From NCBI GenBank assembly GCA_028551475.1, contig CM052358.1, positions 7,485,938 through 7,549,937 of the forward strand: a stretch of DNA of 64,000 nt. The letters run 5' to 3'. Every line of letters begins with the position of its first letter. The first letter of the stretch is position 1. Of the stretch, positions 47,101 to 58,300 are shown one piece after another. The notes below the pieces were generated by a model. The model had not been told where the DNA came from. It saw nothing but the letters and a program-made list of their open reading frames with translations, and made no database searches. The position numbers and the translations under genes were made by a program. The stretch comes from Casuarina equisetifolia (taxonomy: Eukaryota; Streptophyta; Magnoliopsida; Fagales; Casuarinaceae).

Positions 47101-48120
47101 ACAATTGAGTTTGATGTGGGTATGTCACTATTGGATGAAGATCCTTTACTTAAAGATCCATCAAGCTATCAGCATCTTGTGGGAAAACTCATTTATCTTA
47201 TGATGGCTCGACCTGATATTAGTTATGCAGTACAGATTTTGAGTCAATTCATGCCAACCTGAAACAATCACATATGGAGGCCGCCCTGAAAGTGGTCAAG
47301 TATCTGAAGGGATGTCCAGGACTAGGCATACTTTTATCTCGATAATGTGACTTAGAGATGTGAGCTTATTGTGATGCTGACTATGCTAACTGCATGATAA
47401 CCAGAAGATGTATTATTGGTTCATGTGTTAAATTGGGAGATTCTTTTCTATCTTGGAAGACAAAAAAGCAGTCAACCGTTTCATTATCTTTAGTTGAGGC
47501 TGAGTACTGAGCAATGGCTAAAAGCGTTTGTGAAGTGGTTAAGATGCGAGGTTTACTTCGAGACCTTAGCTTAAGAATGAAGAATCTAACTACACTATTT
47601 TGTGACAGTGATGCAACACTTAAACTTATAGCCAATTTGATGGTACACGAAAGAACAAAACACATTGAGATTATTGCCACTTTACCCGAGACAAGATCCA
47701 AGAAGGAATTATCAAGACTAGAGGGATAAGGACTACAGAACAACCTGTAGACATTTTCACTAAGCCTCTATGTGAGAGACAACACACATATCTCTTAAGC
47801 AAGTTTGGCGTTTTAGACAACACACGTATCTCTTAAGTAAGTTTGGCGCTTTAAACATTTATAAGCCACTAACTTGAGGGGGAGTGTTGGAGATCTGGTG
47901 TCAATATCCCTGATTATTCTCCCACATTATGTGCAATATCTATATTTTGGGAAATAAGATTTGTACAAATATGAATTATTCTTGTCATTATATTATTTCC
48001 TTTCTCATGTACACATCATTGTATAATAAGTAGACCTAATTATTCTAGGTCATACTTACTTTTCTCGTGAATACAGAAGCTTTTCCATATTCTCTGTTTT
48101 CTATTATTCACTTCCTGTCA
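44118..48120 (+). mobile_element. 5'-truncated, degenerate Ty1/copia retrotransposon with 3' LTR
   Basis: Plus-strand copia remnant with pol order intact: a damaged gag zinc knuckle (about 44290-44350), protease DSGASDH (about 44570), integrase with PYTPQQNGVIERKHHH (about 45390-45440), reverse transcriptase (GCKWVYTIKYRDDGS, MDVNNTFLH, KSLYGLKQAF, YVDDILMMGNN; about 46400-47260) and RNase H (DADYANCMITRRC, SLVEAEY; 47370-47520). Protease-integrase-RT-RNase H order defines copia rather than gypsy. There are many in-frame stops and frameshifts, and no single frame spans pol. A polypurine tract (GAGGGGGAG) precedes the 3' LTR. No 5' LTR or gag start is present: the left end joins pseudogene A directly. 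Right after the LTR, NLR upstream-flank sequence resumes, so the insertion event also removed the NLR 5' half. Not capable of moving itself. Confidence 0.9.
47885..48120 (+). repeat. 3' LTR of the truncated copia element
   Basis: It starts TGTTGGAGATCTGG immediately after the polypurine tract and ends at GTCA, giving about 236 bp with TG...CA termini. The right border is supported by the return of NLR flank sequence (AAGTTCTTCGGGTGACC at about 48132, matching about 35690 and 60907). Confidence 0.7.
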
Positions 48121-48220
48121 ATGAAGAATCTAAGTTCTTCGGGTGACCTATGTTTGGCGGCTTTGTGAAGAGAGAAAAGCATTGGAATCTGATGGCATAC
48201 CTCATCTCATGTCCTAGTAT
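48121..48220. other. Remnant of NLR upstream flank between two retroelements
   Basis: About 100 bp closely matching the NLR upstream block near 35680-35800 and 60905-61005 (GGCGGCTTTGTGAAGAGAGAAAAG, shown here only as a landmark of mixed matches). It ends exactly at GTCCTAGT, where the minus-strand copia LTR begins. It shows that both elements sit inside one NLR unit. Confidence 0.7.
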
Positions 48221-48703
48221 TGAAGAAATGCATCAAAGCAAAGCAAGGTAAGTACTTGGAAACTGAAAAACCTGTGAGAAATCACCCAGTTGCTATGTGC
48301 ACTTTCTCATCGAATGAATGAATACAAAGACCATATCTTTACGGTTAAGAATAAGCTTTAAAAAAAAAACTAATGGGCCTATTAGTTAGCTAATGGGCCA
48401 TCAAAAGGAAATAACCCAAGAAAAAGAAAATGGCCCATAATATATCACATATTTCAACACTTTTCCTCAAGTTAGAGATTTGTATTAGTCAAATACTTTA
48501 AACTTGGATAAGAGGTGATGATTTTGTAGGCTATCTAATGTTTTAGTAAATAAATTCATAGGCTACTCTTGCATGTTAAAATAGAAAGTCTTTATATTCC
48601 CTCTCTAGATCTTTTTATGCACAAAATGAGAATATACTTTAATGTGCTTTGATCTTTGGTAGAAGATAGAATTTGCTACAATATGCACAACTACTTCACT
48701 ATA
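48221..48703 (-). mobile_element. Minus-strand copia 3' end: RNase H C-terminus plus LTR
   Basis: On the minus strand, 48703 to about 48475 translates as the end of a copia polyprotein: RSKHIKVYSHFVHKKI, then LFTKTLDSL and LLSKFKVFD, matching the usual ...RTKHI...H-FVR..., D-FTK-L and LLSKLGV-D. It has stops at several positions. A purine stretch and TGTTGAAATATG (starting at 48459) follow, beginning an LTR of about 239 bp that ends TTCTTCA at 48221. The rest of the element is missing; at 48703/48704 it abuts NLR-derived sequence. It differs from the neighbouring plus-strand element in LTR sequence and orientation. Confidence 0.75.
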
Positions 48704-49639
48704 AAAAAAAATGATAAATCCAACATTTGTAAATTATACAACTTACAATTTGCGATCTATTAACTTTACACAATTTGTGATCTATTTACTCTTGGAGATC
48801 ACTAATACAGTTGATCATTACCTAAAATATGAAACACTTCTCCTAAGATTGGCAAGTTTCTCAACTCTTGAATGCTAGTACCATTATGTTTTTTAATGAC
48901 AAAGTTAGCTAACATTTGTACACATTGTAGTTGACCTAGTTAGATTCGCATCTCCTATATGTTAATTTTATGAATACCAAGATAACATAAATTATCAAGT
49001 CTTCGCATATATTTTGATAAATAATAAGATTTCTAATTTATCATAAATGCCTAATTTTGCCAATTGATTCAAGCAGCCCAATCATACTTTGCCAATAAAG
49101 TAAAGAGTACCTTTAAAAATCCCAACATTAATAATAAATCATGTGTTCGTTGCATAAATAGCATCATTGGCTTCCTGAAATCTCAACCTTAAAGAAGTGT
49201 GCACTTGCGTTGCTGTGCAAAGAGCTTTCAAGTTTTATCAATTATTTATTTGCCTAGAATGACAAAGGACGAGTCTTTATTTGTTATTCCATGAGAATAG
49301 TCCTAATGCTGAATTGCTTCAATAAATTTTTTTTCAGGTAGTTAATAACAATTTTTTTAATGTTCAAGGACTCGTATGGCACAAACCGAAAAACACTAAT
49401 ATAACGAGATTGTACAAAGAACATAGTAATAACATATGAAGCTACAACAACTGAATCAGAGTGTCAACACGTACGTTGCAATTTTTGAATGAAATAAATC
49501 CTTCACCCACTGCGGAAAATAAAGAAAGGTTAGGGGCTTCAATCAAGCCAATACAAAAGACTAACAGTTGGAGAAAATGGATACATATGCGTCGTAGTTG
49601 GATTAATCAACTAAACTTTTGATGCTCTTGGCTCAGGAT
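48704..49639 (-). pseudogene. Older LRR debris and 3' flank, duplicate of 41480-42411
   Basis: This block repeats the 41480-42411 sequence with scattered changes and small indels. Its first part is the decayed LRR fragment (on the minus strand, KYMRRL--L-YLGI and EMRI-LGQLQCVQML-like), followed by the non-coding 3' flank. It sets the left limit of the segmental duplication that carries pseudogene B. Confidence 0.7.
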
Positions 49640-51332
49640 TCCACATCCTCATGTTCACCCCCTATCGACAAATACGTAATAGTGAGCTTTTCCAAACCCC
49701 ATTACTTTCGGCCGGCAAAGAGGTTGTTAGAGTCCTCAATTTTCATTAGTTGCACATTGGAAGGCAGATCTCTTTGAGAAAACGGCTCAACTTCTGGACA
49801 ACCTATAATGTAAAATTCCCTCACGGATGGAAGGAATAGATGCATCTTCCCTGGCAGAGACCTCAGATTCCCACATTTTTCAACCTGGTATGTAAGGTTG
49901 GGGGCGCAAAGTCCTCCTTCCGAAAAGCACACAAGACTGCAGCAGTGTTTATTTCTATGTGTGAGAAGGCTAAATCATGCCCATGTTGTTGAGGAGCTGT
50001 AAGATATTTTAGATTCGTGCACCAAGAGATTTCCAAGCGATGAAGCTTTAGGAATAAATCTAAAGGTAGGGACTGGAGAGAATCACGGCCACACAACCGC
50101 AATATTTCAGGGGTTGAATAGTCCAAATATGCCGGGAACTCCAACTTCGGACAGTTCAAGATTTGTAGCTCTTGAAGATACTTGTTCAAATTCATCATGC
50201 CTTGGGGAAGTGATTCTAGCGCACCAAAATCTTCAATTTGGAGCTTTCGCGGTCCGGTCGGCAATTCATTCAGGAGAACCTCATTACAACAACTAAGCCG
50301 CAAAGCGTGTATAGCTGGAGCTGGGGAGAGTGAAGGCAGTAGCTGCGGACATCTATAAATCTCAATCCTTGCTAGGTAAGAAAGATAGATGGGCAATCCC
50401 CTTGTTAGCTTAGGGCAGTAACCAATATAAAGCTCTTCGAGTTGAGCAAAAGCTCCCTCTTGACTCTCAACAGACAACCATTTCTCCCACTTCGACATAT
50501 GTTCAAACCTTAAAACTTTCAGACCTCCAAATGCTTTCCCCGGTGAAGGACTGCTACCATAAAACTCGCAACCCACAGAAACAACTTCATCAAACCCAAC
50601 AGTAGAGAGGTCCTGCAAAGAGCATAGCAGTCCAAGGGATTCGCAAGTCACAGCAATGTCTACAGTTGTTTAGGCGAAGAGATGTTATTCTCGAGAATGA
50701 TGGATTTCCAACCCAACTCCGAAATTTTTTTGCGCTATAGTTGTTGATAACGAGACTTTTCAAGTTCTCACGCGGCCGGAGATTTTCTAGTACTGATTGT
50801 TGGCAGTCTAAAATACTAATATCTAGTGCATTCCATTCCAACACCAGGTCTTCAAGGAACTTCTTATCCTTCAAGCATGCCACCAAAGCATCTGCGGGAC
50901 ATACAACATTTTGGAGCTCTAAAATTGTAAGTTTTCCTCGAAGATTCTTAAGTTTTTCCTACTCTTTTATGCAAGCTCCAGTGTGTCTGCTAACTATGAA
51001 CTTGGTCAATGTCAGATGACATTTTAGTCTACCCAATTGCAATGGCATCTCCTTTATATTATTTCCAAGAATATTAAGATGGCGTAAATTTACAAGTTTC
51101 AACATATCTCTTGGTAACATGGTAATATAATGATAGTTTGACATTCAATGTTTGCAAATTGCATAACTTACATATTGATGTAGGTAAAACCTCTTAATTG
51201 TAGTAAAAGAAAAATTCAAATAATGTAGATGCTTAAGATTGTCAATTGATATAGGTAACTCCATTATGTTCTCATAATGAGATAGAGAAAATACTTGTAA
51301 GTATCTTAGTCTTGGTACTAGCTCAAGACATA
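49640..51332 (-). pseudogene. LRR pseudogene B of the NLR family, sister of pseudogene A
   Basis: Minus-strand LRR remnant covering about the same residues (578-1110) as pseudogene A, with closely similar sequence: LSTVGFDEVVSVGCEFYGSS, then ELPTGPRKLQIEDFGALESL. It carries the same frameshift (near 50650) and the same truncated ends as pseudogene A. It has its own extra lesions: a frame change near 49930 that turns CFPEGG into CAFRKEDF, and a stop near 50962. It ends at 51332 at the inverted NB-ARC fragment. Confidence 0.88.
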
Positions 51333-51695
51333 TTATTGTGGATGGCAGAAGGTTTTTTAGAACAATTTAGGGACAAGACAATGGAAAAAGTTGGTGAAAA
51401 ATATTTTCTTGCTCTAGCATCAAGATCATTATTTGAACAATCAATAGAAGATAAGTCACGCTTTGTAATGCATGATCTTATCAATGACTTAGCAAAATTT
51501 GTATCTAGGCAATTTACTTTTAGATTAAAGCTTGATCATTCTCAAAATATTGGGAATAGAACTCATCACTTTTCATATTTTAGAAGAAGCTATGATAACT
51601 TCATGAAGTTTGAGGATCTTTACAAGGTTAGAAGATTGCACACATTCCTACAATTAGAATTTTCATGCTCCTTACGAGTATTTTCTCTATCTTGA
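51330..51695 (+). pseudogene. Inverted NB-ARC fragment (post-RNBS-D to MHD region) of the NLR
   Basis: This plus-strand segment, opposite to every other NLR copy here, encodes ILLWMAEGFLEQF, FVMHDLINDLAKFVS (the MHD motif) and LQLEFS. It corresponds to intact-gene residues of about 444-555, then skips to LRVFSLS (about 585-592) and stops. The join to pseudogene B shares the bases ATA, a microhomology. P-loop, kinase-2 and CC are missing. It is a rearranged piece of the same dead gene, not an independent gene. A nearby ATG is in frame but has no promoter evidence. Confidence 0.85.
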
Positions 51696-51705
51696 GCTAT
51701 TACCA

Positions 51706-51805
51706 AGGCAAAACATAGCAAGCAGTATCTTAGTCTTAAATGTTTTCACTTAAGCAAAACATAGCAAGCAGCACAAAATAAAATACTGCTTGCTATGTTT
51801 TGCCT
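51706..51805. repeat. Perfect 23-bp inverted repeat with 54-bp spacer at rearrangement edge
   Basis: Arms 51706-51728 and 51783-51805 are exact reverse complements (first arm begins AGGCAAAACATAGC). The right arm is native upstream-flank sequence; the left arm is an inverted copy. The spacer also contains a direct copy of AAGCAAAACATAGCAAGCAG. It sits just beyond the inverted NB-ARC fragment and is probably a scar of the same event. Confidence 0.9.
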
Positions 51806-53570
51806 CTAAGAGCTTCGGGACCACATAGCCCATCGAGTTGTTGCGGAAATTAACTCCATAAAGTTGTGACAGTCGCTGAGAAATAGGACACCGCGATGAG
51901 GTGAGAGATCAAATAATAGCGTAGAAAGTAAGAATAAAAGTATGCCTATGGATTTTACAAATTTCTAAATTTTTCCCTCCACATAAAAGTATCTATAATT
52001 CATAAATGATTGACTCAATTTAAGATTATTTTGATAATAAAAGACTTATACTATGAGCAAGGAGAAAATTTAGTATAATATCAAAATGAATTTGTTAAAA
52101 AAGTTCTGAGTTAGATTAGATAATTTTATTACTATTGACGAGACAATGTGTATTTTTGCATGTATTTGCGAGGAGTTACATTGTAGTTGTTACAGATGTA
52201 CAATATTACGTTAAATTTGTTTTGATACAAGTAGTCGAATGCTTACTTATATAACTTGGGTTCATATATGTGTTTGAAGGTTTAATCCCTTGTACGAAAA
52301 TCTTAGTTTCATCATTGAGTGTAAGTACAAAATCATATACTTTTTTCACCATGATTTTTAATTCTCTCTCTATCTCTAGATAGTGAATATGGAACTCTAC
52401 CTATACTGAGTTAGTGATCAAAACAAATGACATCCCATAAGCCCAAGTGAATAAGCAATATGGGTGCACAATTTGAGTGCGAGAACATGGTAAACAATAA
52501 AAAAATAATTTATGAACGTAAAAAGAAAATAAAAACAAGGGAGAGAAAAGAGTCGGCATTAGTAGATGACGGTCTGAAAGAGACGATGGAAAGCAAGGCG
52601 TAGTCATGCTTTTCAACGGGTCCATCCATGGAGAAAGCATACTTTGACAGGTGAGGTGAGTCAAAGTATTTAGTATCACCAAATCAAGGACTTCACGGGC
52701 ACGGTACACACATTAGCGGGTGAAAGTCCCTTACGGGCTCTGTTGGTTGATCGGGTTATGCGTTTATCAAGTGTTTGCTCTTTCCAAAGTTTTTTGGGCT
52801 ACTTCATTACAGGTCCTAGTCAACATTCAGTAAAACAAACAGAAATCTTTAAACAAGAATGAAAAGCATCAAACCCGAAGCCAAAAACTTGATACCTTAA
52901 TGGACTTAGGATTGAGGAGTTGATTCCACGTCTGCCCTATGAGTTGTACTCCTTGCATCTTCGAAGCTAGTTCTCGACTCAAGGGGATCTGTTAAGACCT
53001 TGGTTTAGTGGGCAACACTCAAATGGTAATGGGCAGTCATGACTAGGTTATGTAAACTGGAGAAATTGTTGGTAACCGATGATTTTGTGAAAGGAAAAAA
53101 ATTGTATATTTTTATTAATCTACTCGATTCTCTTTGTATATTCTAAGGTCTAATATATAAGTGACATAGTTTTGGGAGTTATTATTCAAGTATAGCATAA
53201 ATGGAATGAAGAACTTTTAGATAAAAATTTCAACCAAGAAACAAACAACCTTGCCCTCATTTGATTGGGCATTCACGAAACGCCATGTTAAAGAGGTGTC
53301 AGCGACGTTGATTAGGTGTTAGGTGGCGACGGATATGGATCTTACGAATATCACGTGTTTCTGTCTCTCTTGGTGCCACGTTGTCCCATCAATTGGGAAG
53401 AATTCCTGACTTTCATTTTTGCTGAAAAGTTCCATTGTCATGGCTTGTTCTTCATATTTCCGGACAATTTTCTACCGTGCATCGCTGCTGGATGAGAGCT
53501 TGATTTGTTTCCTTGAACATTTTCCTAAAGACCCAATGTAGTTTCTCGTCTATCCTGTAGGAAAAAAGTG
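51783..53570 (-). other. Upstream flank belonging to pseudogene B
   Basis: Non-coding block homologous to the upstream flanks of the two intact NLRs (compare 34985-36830 and 59130-61080). It keeps the W-box palindrome (52641-52667) and the CT-rich tract position (about 52362-52380). It shows that the pseudogene once had the full promoter side of the NLR unit. Confidence 0.7.
52641..52667. promoter_or_regulatory. Paired W-box palindrome upstream of pseudogene B
   Basis: ACTTTGAC and GTCAAAGT as in the flank of NLR copy 1, with the same 11-bp spacing. It is preserved even though the gene behind it is dead, so its retention here reflects ancestry rather than selection. Confidence 0.45.
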
Positions 53571-54540
53571 CAAATAGCTCAAATTTTACAGCTAGACCCA
53601 ACAGAAAAAAAAAACACAACTACCCAATGAGATGCTCAAATTTCTTAATGTTTGGGGACTCTACGGCACAGACCAGAAAACACTAGGATAACGAAGAAGA
53701 TGAGAATTACTAATGTGGAAATGATCCATTATATAAACATATAGACACATAAATCAAACTATAAGCACACATAAAATACAATATTTAGGAGGTTCAAACT
53801 AACACAAATCCTACATTCTCCATCACTAGTATAACTATTGGCCATTTCTCCTCTTATTAAGTCTTTTTTCAAGAGAATATAAAAGGTTTTGATTACAAGA
53901 TTTACTCATAACTCTCACAAGTTGTTCTTAACACTCATAGCAACATATTGGATCTTCTCTTGACTAGTGGTTGTTACACAAAATAATGTTCTTTGGTTGC
54001 TACTTTCACGAGGCATAACCCTCTCACATTAAAGGAAATTTTAACCAGATACTCTTAGAAACTCTAACAAGATATGACTAGAAATATTACCCAATATAGA
54101 GAAACATAACTATTAGAATACTTCTAGAATATATATAGAATATATCTAGACCTATTGATTTTTACTCTAATCTTAACAATAACATGTAGCCACAAAATTG
54201 AATTGGGGTGTTGACACATAGATTGCAATTCTTAAATTGAATAAATCCTTCACTTGCTATAGAAAATAAAGATAAGTTGGGGCTTGAATTGAGCCAATAC
54301 AAAAGACCTCTAATTGGAGAAAATGGATGCAAATATTTAGTAGTTGGATTAATCAAATAACATTTTGGTGCTCATGTATGAGGATCATAGATTCTATATG
54401 CCTACCTCTTCTTATTTTAATTTTTTTTAAAGAATGCTAACAAATTTTATTAATAATAAAAGATATTTTATAATAATTGTATCTTAGTTTAGCACAAAGA
54501 GTATGACATAAACCTAACTATTATAAAATCATAATTGATA
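53571..54540. other. Third 3'-flank copy with LTR-like insert, LRR part deleted
   Basis: About 53640-53690 and 54170-54380 match the 3' flank found at 42140-42410 and 49360-49630, but no LRR sequence follows. The ~480 bp between them (about 53690-54170) is foreign. It contains a TTTAGGAGGTTCAAAC...CCTACATTCTCCA arrangement reminiscent of copia LTR sequence, but no ends or coding region could be fixed. From about 54540 the 3' flank of the second intact NLR begins. Confidence 0.45.
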
Positions 54541-54845
54541 ATAGCCTACATCATTAACACATAGAGTGAGGAAGAAATACAAGTAAAAACATCAAAATCA
54601 AAGAAAATGAAATAACACAAATGTAGCATTTAGGCTTAACCCTATGATGGCCTATAATTGCCTAAACTTAGTTGATCATTCTTGAATGTATAGAAACAAA
54701 TTCTAGGTAGAGAACTTGGCTGATCAAAAACTCTTACATTTTGAGCCAAATGGCCTTGATAGGGCTAATGGGTCAGCTGTTCTATTCCCCTCTCAATATA
54801 TATGTCGTATGTTTGCTTGTGAAGCAAGAATATTGGCACAATTTT

Positions 54846-55091
54846 TTATTGTAAATTCAAAATGCATGGCAGCTTCCACCCCTTGAGCATGCGTTGAACT
54901 AGATAATAAGAATCATATTCAATAGTTTGAGGTACCTGTTCTCTTTCATGACATATTTTTAGGCCTTCCAATAGAGTTTGAACTTCACCATAAGCATTGC
55001 TACTAAGCCGTAGAAGTGCTGCAAAAGACATTAAGGTGCTCCCATTGTTCTCTCTAAGTGCACCCGTTCCAGCACTATTCGTGAAAGGCAT
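54846..55091 (-). CDS. RNase H-like (RVT_3-type) module downstream of NLR copy 2, open frame
   Basis: An 81-codon minus-strand open frame reads GALRENNGSTLMSFAALL, then NAYGEVQTLLEGLKIC and TIEYDSYYLVQRMLKGW. The order (G-LR-NG, A-L near a Glu-containing AE-L-GL-like helix, then an E-DS strand end) is that of the RNase H-like domain common in plant genomes as RVT_3. It is about half of such a domain. It lies about 280 bp after the stop of NLR copy 2 on the same strand, and the equivalent frame behind NLR copy 1 is broken. It could be an exon in the NLR 3' UTR, a fossil retroelement piece, or an alternatively spliced C-terminal extension. The start codon is uncertain. Confidence 0.45.
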   Translation of the reverse strand: MPFTNSAGTGALRENNGSTLMSFAALLRLSSNAYGEVQTLLEGLKICHEREQVPQTIEYDSYYLVQRMLKGWKLPCILNLQ

Positions 55092-55374
55092 TAAGATGCT
55101 TCTTGTTCTAACCGTTATTCAAGCTCGCCAATCTTCTTTTGAGTTAAAAAATCTTCCCAGTAAACCAAAGAAACAAATCGAAAACAATTAGATTGTGATA
55201 GGAGGAAACAAAATTTATCGGACAAAGAAAATATCCAATACTAGAAATCCCTTTATAAAAGCAATTGGAGGAAAGCTACGATGAGAAGCAAGAGGATCAT
55301 AGTTATAGTTAGTTGACAGAAAGGAGAAATTACCTAACTGCAGAATTTGAACGTATTAGTGCCTGGATCTTGAA

Positions 55375-58300
55375 TCATTCAAGAAATTCTTCATCAATGG
55401 TTATGCGGTCAACGTTAGGAACATTGTTCCGCTTCTTTCCCTTCTTGGTTTGCCAGCGCTTCTTCAATAAAGGGCATTTGTCGATCCGTATAAAAGTAAG
55501 GGAGGTGGGCAACAACTCTTCGGGCATGTACTGGAGCCTGGGACAGTTTGAGGCCCAAAATCGTTCAAGAGAGGTGAGGCACTGAAGCCCTCTGTTGTCC
55601 AAAGATTTCAAGTTTGGAAATCCAGAGATTTTGAGGCGGATCAGACTGGAAGGAAGCGACCCTGGCTCTAGAAAGGATTCCACATCTTCATGTTCGCCCC
55701 CGATCGACAAATGCGTAACATTAAGTTTTTCCAAGCCCCATTGCTTTCGGCTGGCAAAGAGTTTGTTAGAGTCCTCGATTCTCATCAATTGCACATTGGA
55801 GGGCAGGCCTCCTTGAGGAAACGGCTCGACTTCTGGGCAACCTATGATGTAAAATTCCCTCAGTAACGGAAGAAATGTATGCATGTTCTCTGGCAGTGAT
55901 CTCAGATTCTCACATTTTTCAACCCCGAAGAATGTAAGGTTTGGGGCGCGAAATCCTCCCTCTGGAAAGCACACAAGACTCGGGCAATTTTTTAATTCAA
56001 TGTGCAAAAAGGCTAAACCATGTCCATGTTGTTCAGGAGCTGTAAGATATTCTAGATTCTTGCACCAAGAGATTTCTATGCGATAAAGCTTTCGGAATAA
56101 ATCTAGAGGCAACGACTTAAGAGAATCGCAGCCGCACAGCCGCAGTATTTCAAGGGATGAATACTCCGAGTGTGCTGGGAACTCCAACAGGGGACAGTTC
56201 AAGATTTGTAGTTCTTGAAGACAATTGTTCAAATTCATCACGCCTCCGGGAAGGTATTCTAGAGTACCAAAATCTTCAATTTGGAGCTTTCGCGGTCCGA
56301 TTGGCAATTCTTTCAGGAGAACCTCACTACAATGAGCTAGCCGCAAATCGCGTATAGCTGGAGCCCGGGAGAGTGAAACCAGGAGCTGCGGACATTTATA
56401 TATCTCAATTTTTGCCAAGGAAGTAAGATGGACGGGTAATCCTCCCATCAGCTTAGGGCAGTAACCAATATAAAGCTCTTCAAGTTGAGCAAAAGCTTCA
56501 TCTTGACCTTCAACCGACACCCATTTCTCCCAGTTCGACATATGTTCAAATCTTAAAACTTTCAGAGCTCCAAATGCTTTTCCTGAAGAACTGCTGCCAT
56601 AAAACTCGCAATCCACAGAAACAACTTCATCAAACCCAACAATATAGAGGTCCTGCAAAGAGCATAGCTGTCCAAGAGGTGGCAAGCTACAACAATGTTT
56701 GCAGTTGTTTAAGGAAAGGGATGCTATTCTTGAGAATGATTGATGACCAACCCAACTCGGAAAGCTTTCTGCGCCATAGTTGTTGATAACGAGACTTTTC
56801 AAGTTCTTATGAGGCTGGAGATTTTCTAGTACAATTCGCTGACATTCTGGAATACTAATATCTAATGCATTCCATTCCAACACCAGGTCTTCAAGGTACT
56901 TTCTATCCTTTAGGCATGCCACCAAAGCATCTATGGGAGATACAATATTTTGGAGCTCGAAAATAGAAAGTTTTCCGCGAAGGTTTCTTAGTTTTCCCAA
57001 ATCTTCAATGCAAGCACCACTATGTTTGCTAACTATGAATTTAGTCAAGGTTTGTAGACATTTTAGTCTACCCAATTGTAATGGCATCTCCTTTATACCA
57101 GTTCCAAGAATATCAAGATGACGTAAATTTACAAGTTTCCACATATCACTTGGTAACATGGTAATATAATGACAACTTGACAAATTCAATGTTTGCAAAT
57201 TACATAACTTACAAATAGATGTTGGTAGCTTCTTAATTGTAGTGAAAGAAAAGTTCAAATAACGTAGATGCTTAAGTTTGCCAATCGACTCAGGTAACTC
57301 CATTGTGTTCCTATAATGAGATAGAGAAAATACTCGTAAGTATTTCAAACTTGGTAATAGTTCAAGTAATACCTTTTTGCTTAAATGAAAAAATTCCTTT
57401 CTGCTTAAATGAAAACTTTTAGGGGATCTTGAAAATTCTAATTGTAAGAATGTGCGCAATCTTCTAGCCTTGTAAAGATCATCAAACTTCTTGAAGTTAT
57501 CATAACTTCTTCTAAAATGTGAAAAGTGACAAGTTTTGTTTCCAATATTTTGAGAGTGATCAACCTTCAACCTAAAAGTAAACTCCCCAGAAACAAATTT
57601 TGCTAAGTCATTGATAAGATCATGCATTACAAAACGTGACTTATCTTCCATTGATTGTTCAAACAATGATCTCGATGCTAAAGCAAGAAAATACTCTTCC
57701 CCAACTTCTTCCATTCTCCTGTCCTTGAATTGTTCTAAAAAACCTTCTGCCATCCATAATAATATTACTTGATTTTTCTCAAAAGCATAATCTTTAGGGA
57801 ATATTGAACAATAGACAAAACATTGCTTTAGCTTTGAAGGGAGATTCTTATAACTTAATCTTAAAGCTGGAAGAATATTTGTCTCATTTGGTGGTGAAAT
57901 CCATAAATCACTCTCCAATATCCTTTCCCATTCATCTTCCTCTAGGTTAGATCGCAAAAGAGCTCCAATTGTTTTGATTGCTAAAGGTAAACCTTTACAC
58001 TTTTTCACAATTTGCTTACCTATTTCTTTTAACTTGGGACATCTATCAAAGTTATGTTCCTGAAATGCATGTCTTGCAAATAATAACCAACAATCTTTTT
58101 CTGGTAGCTGCTTTAAGCGATGAATTGCAACAGAATGCATGACTGATGCAACATTGTTATTGCGAGTCGTTACAATCACTTTACTTCCATGTTTTCCAGA
58201 CTTGAATGGATTACTCAAAGCTTCCCAATCCGCATAGCTTTCATTCCAAACATCATCTAAGACAATTAGGAATCTTTTCCCCATCAATTGCTCATTTAAT

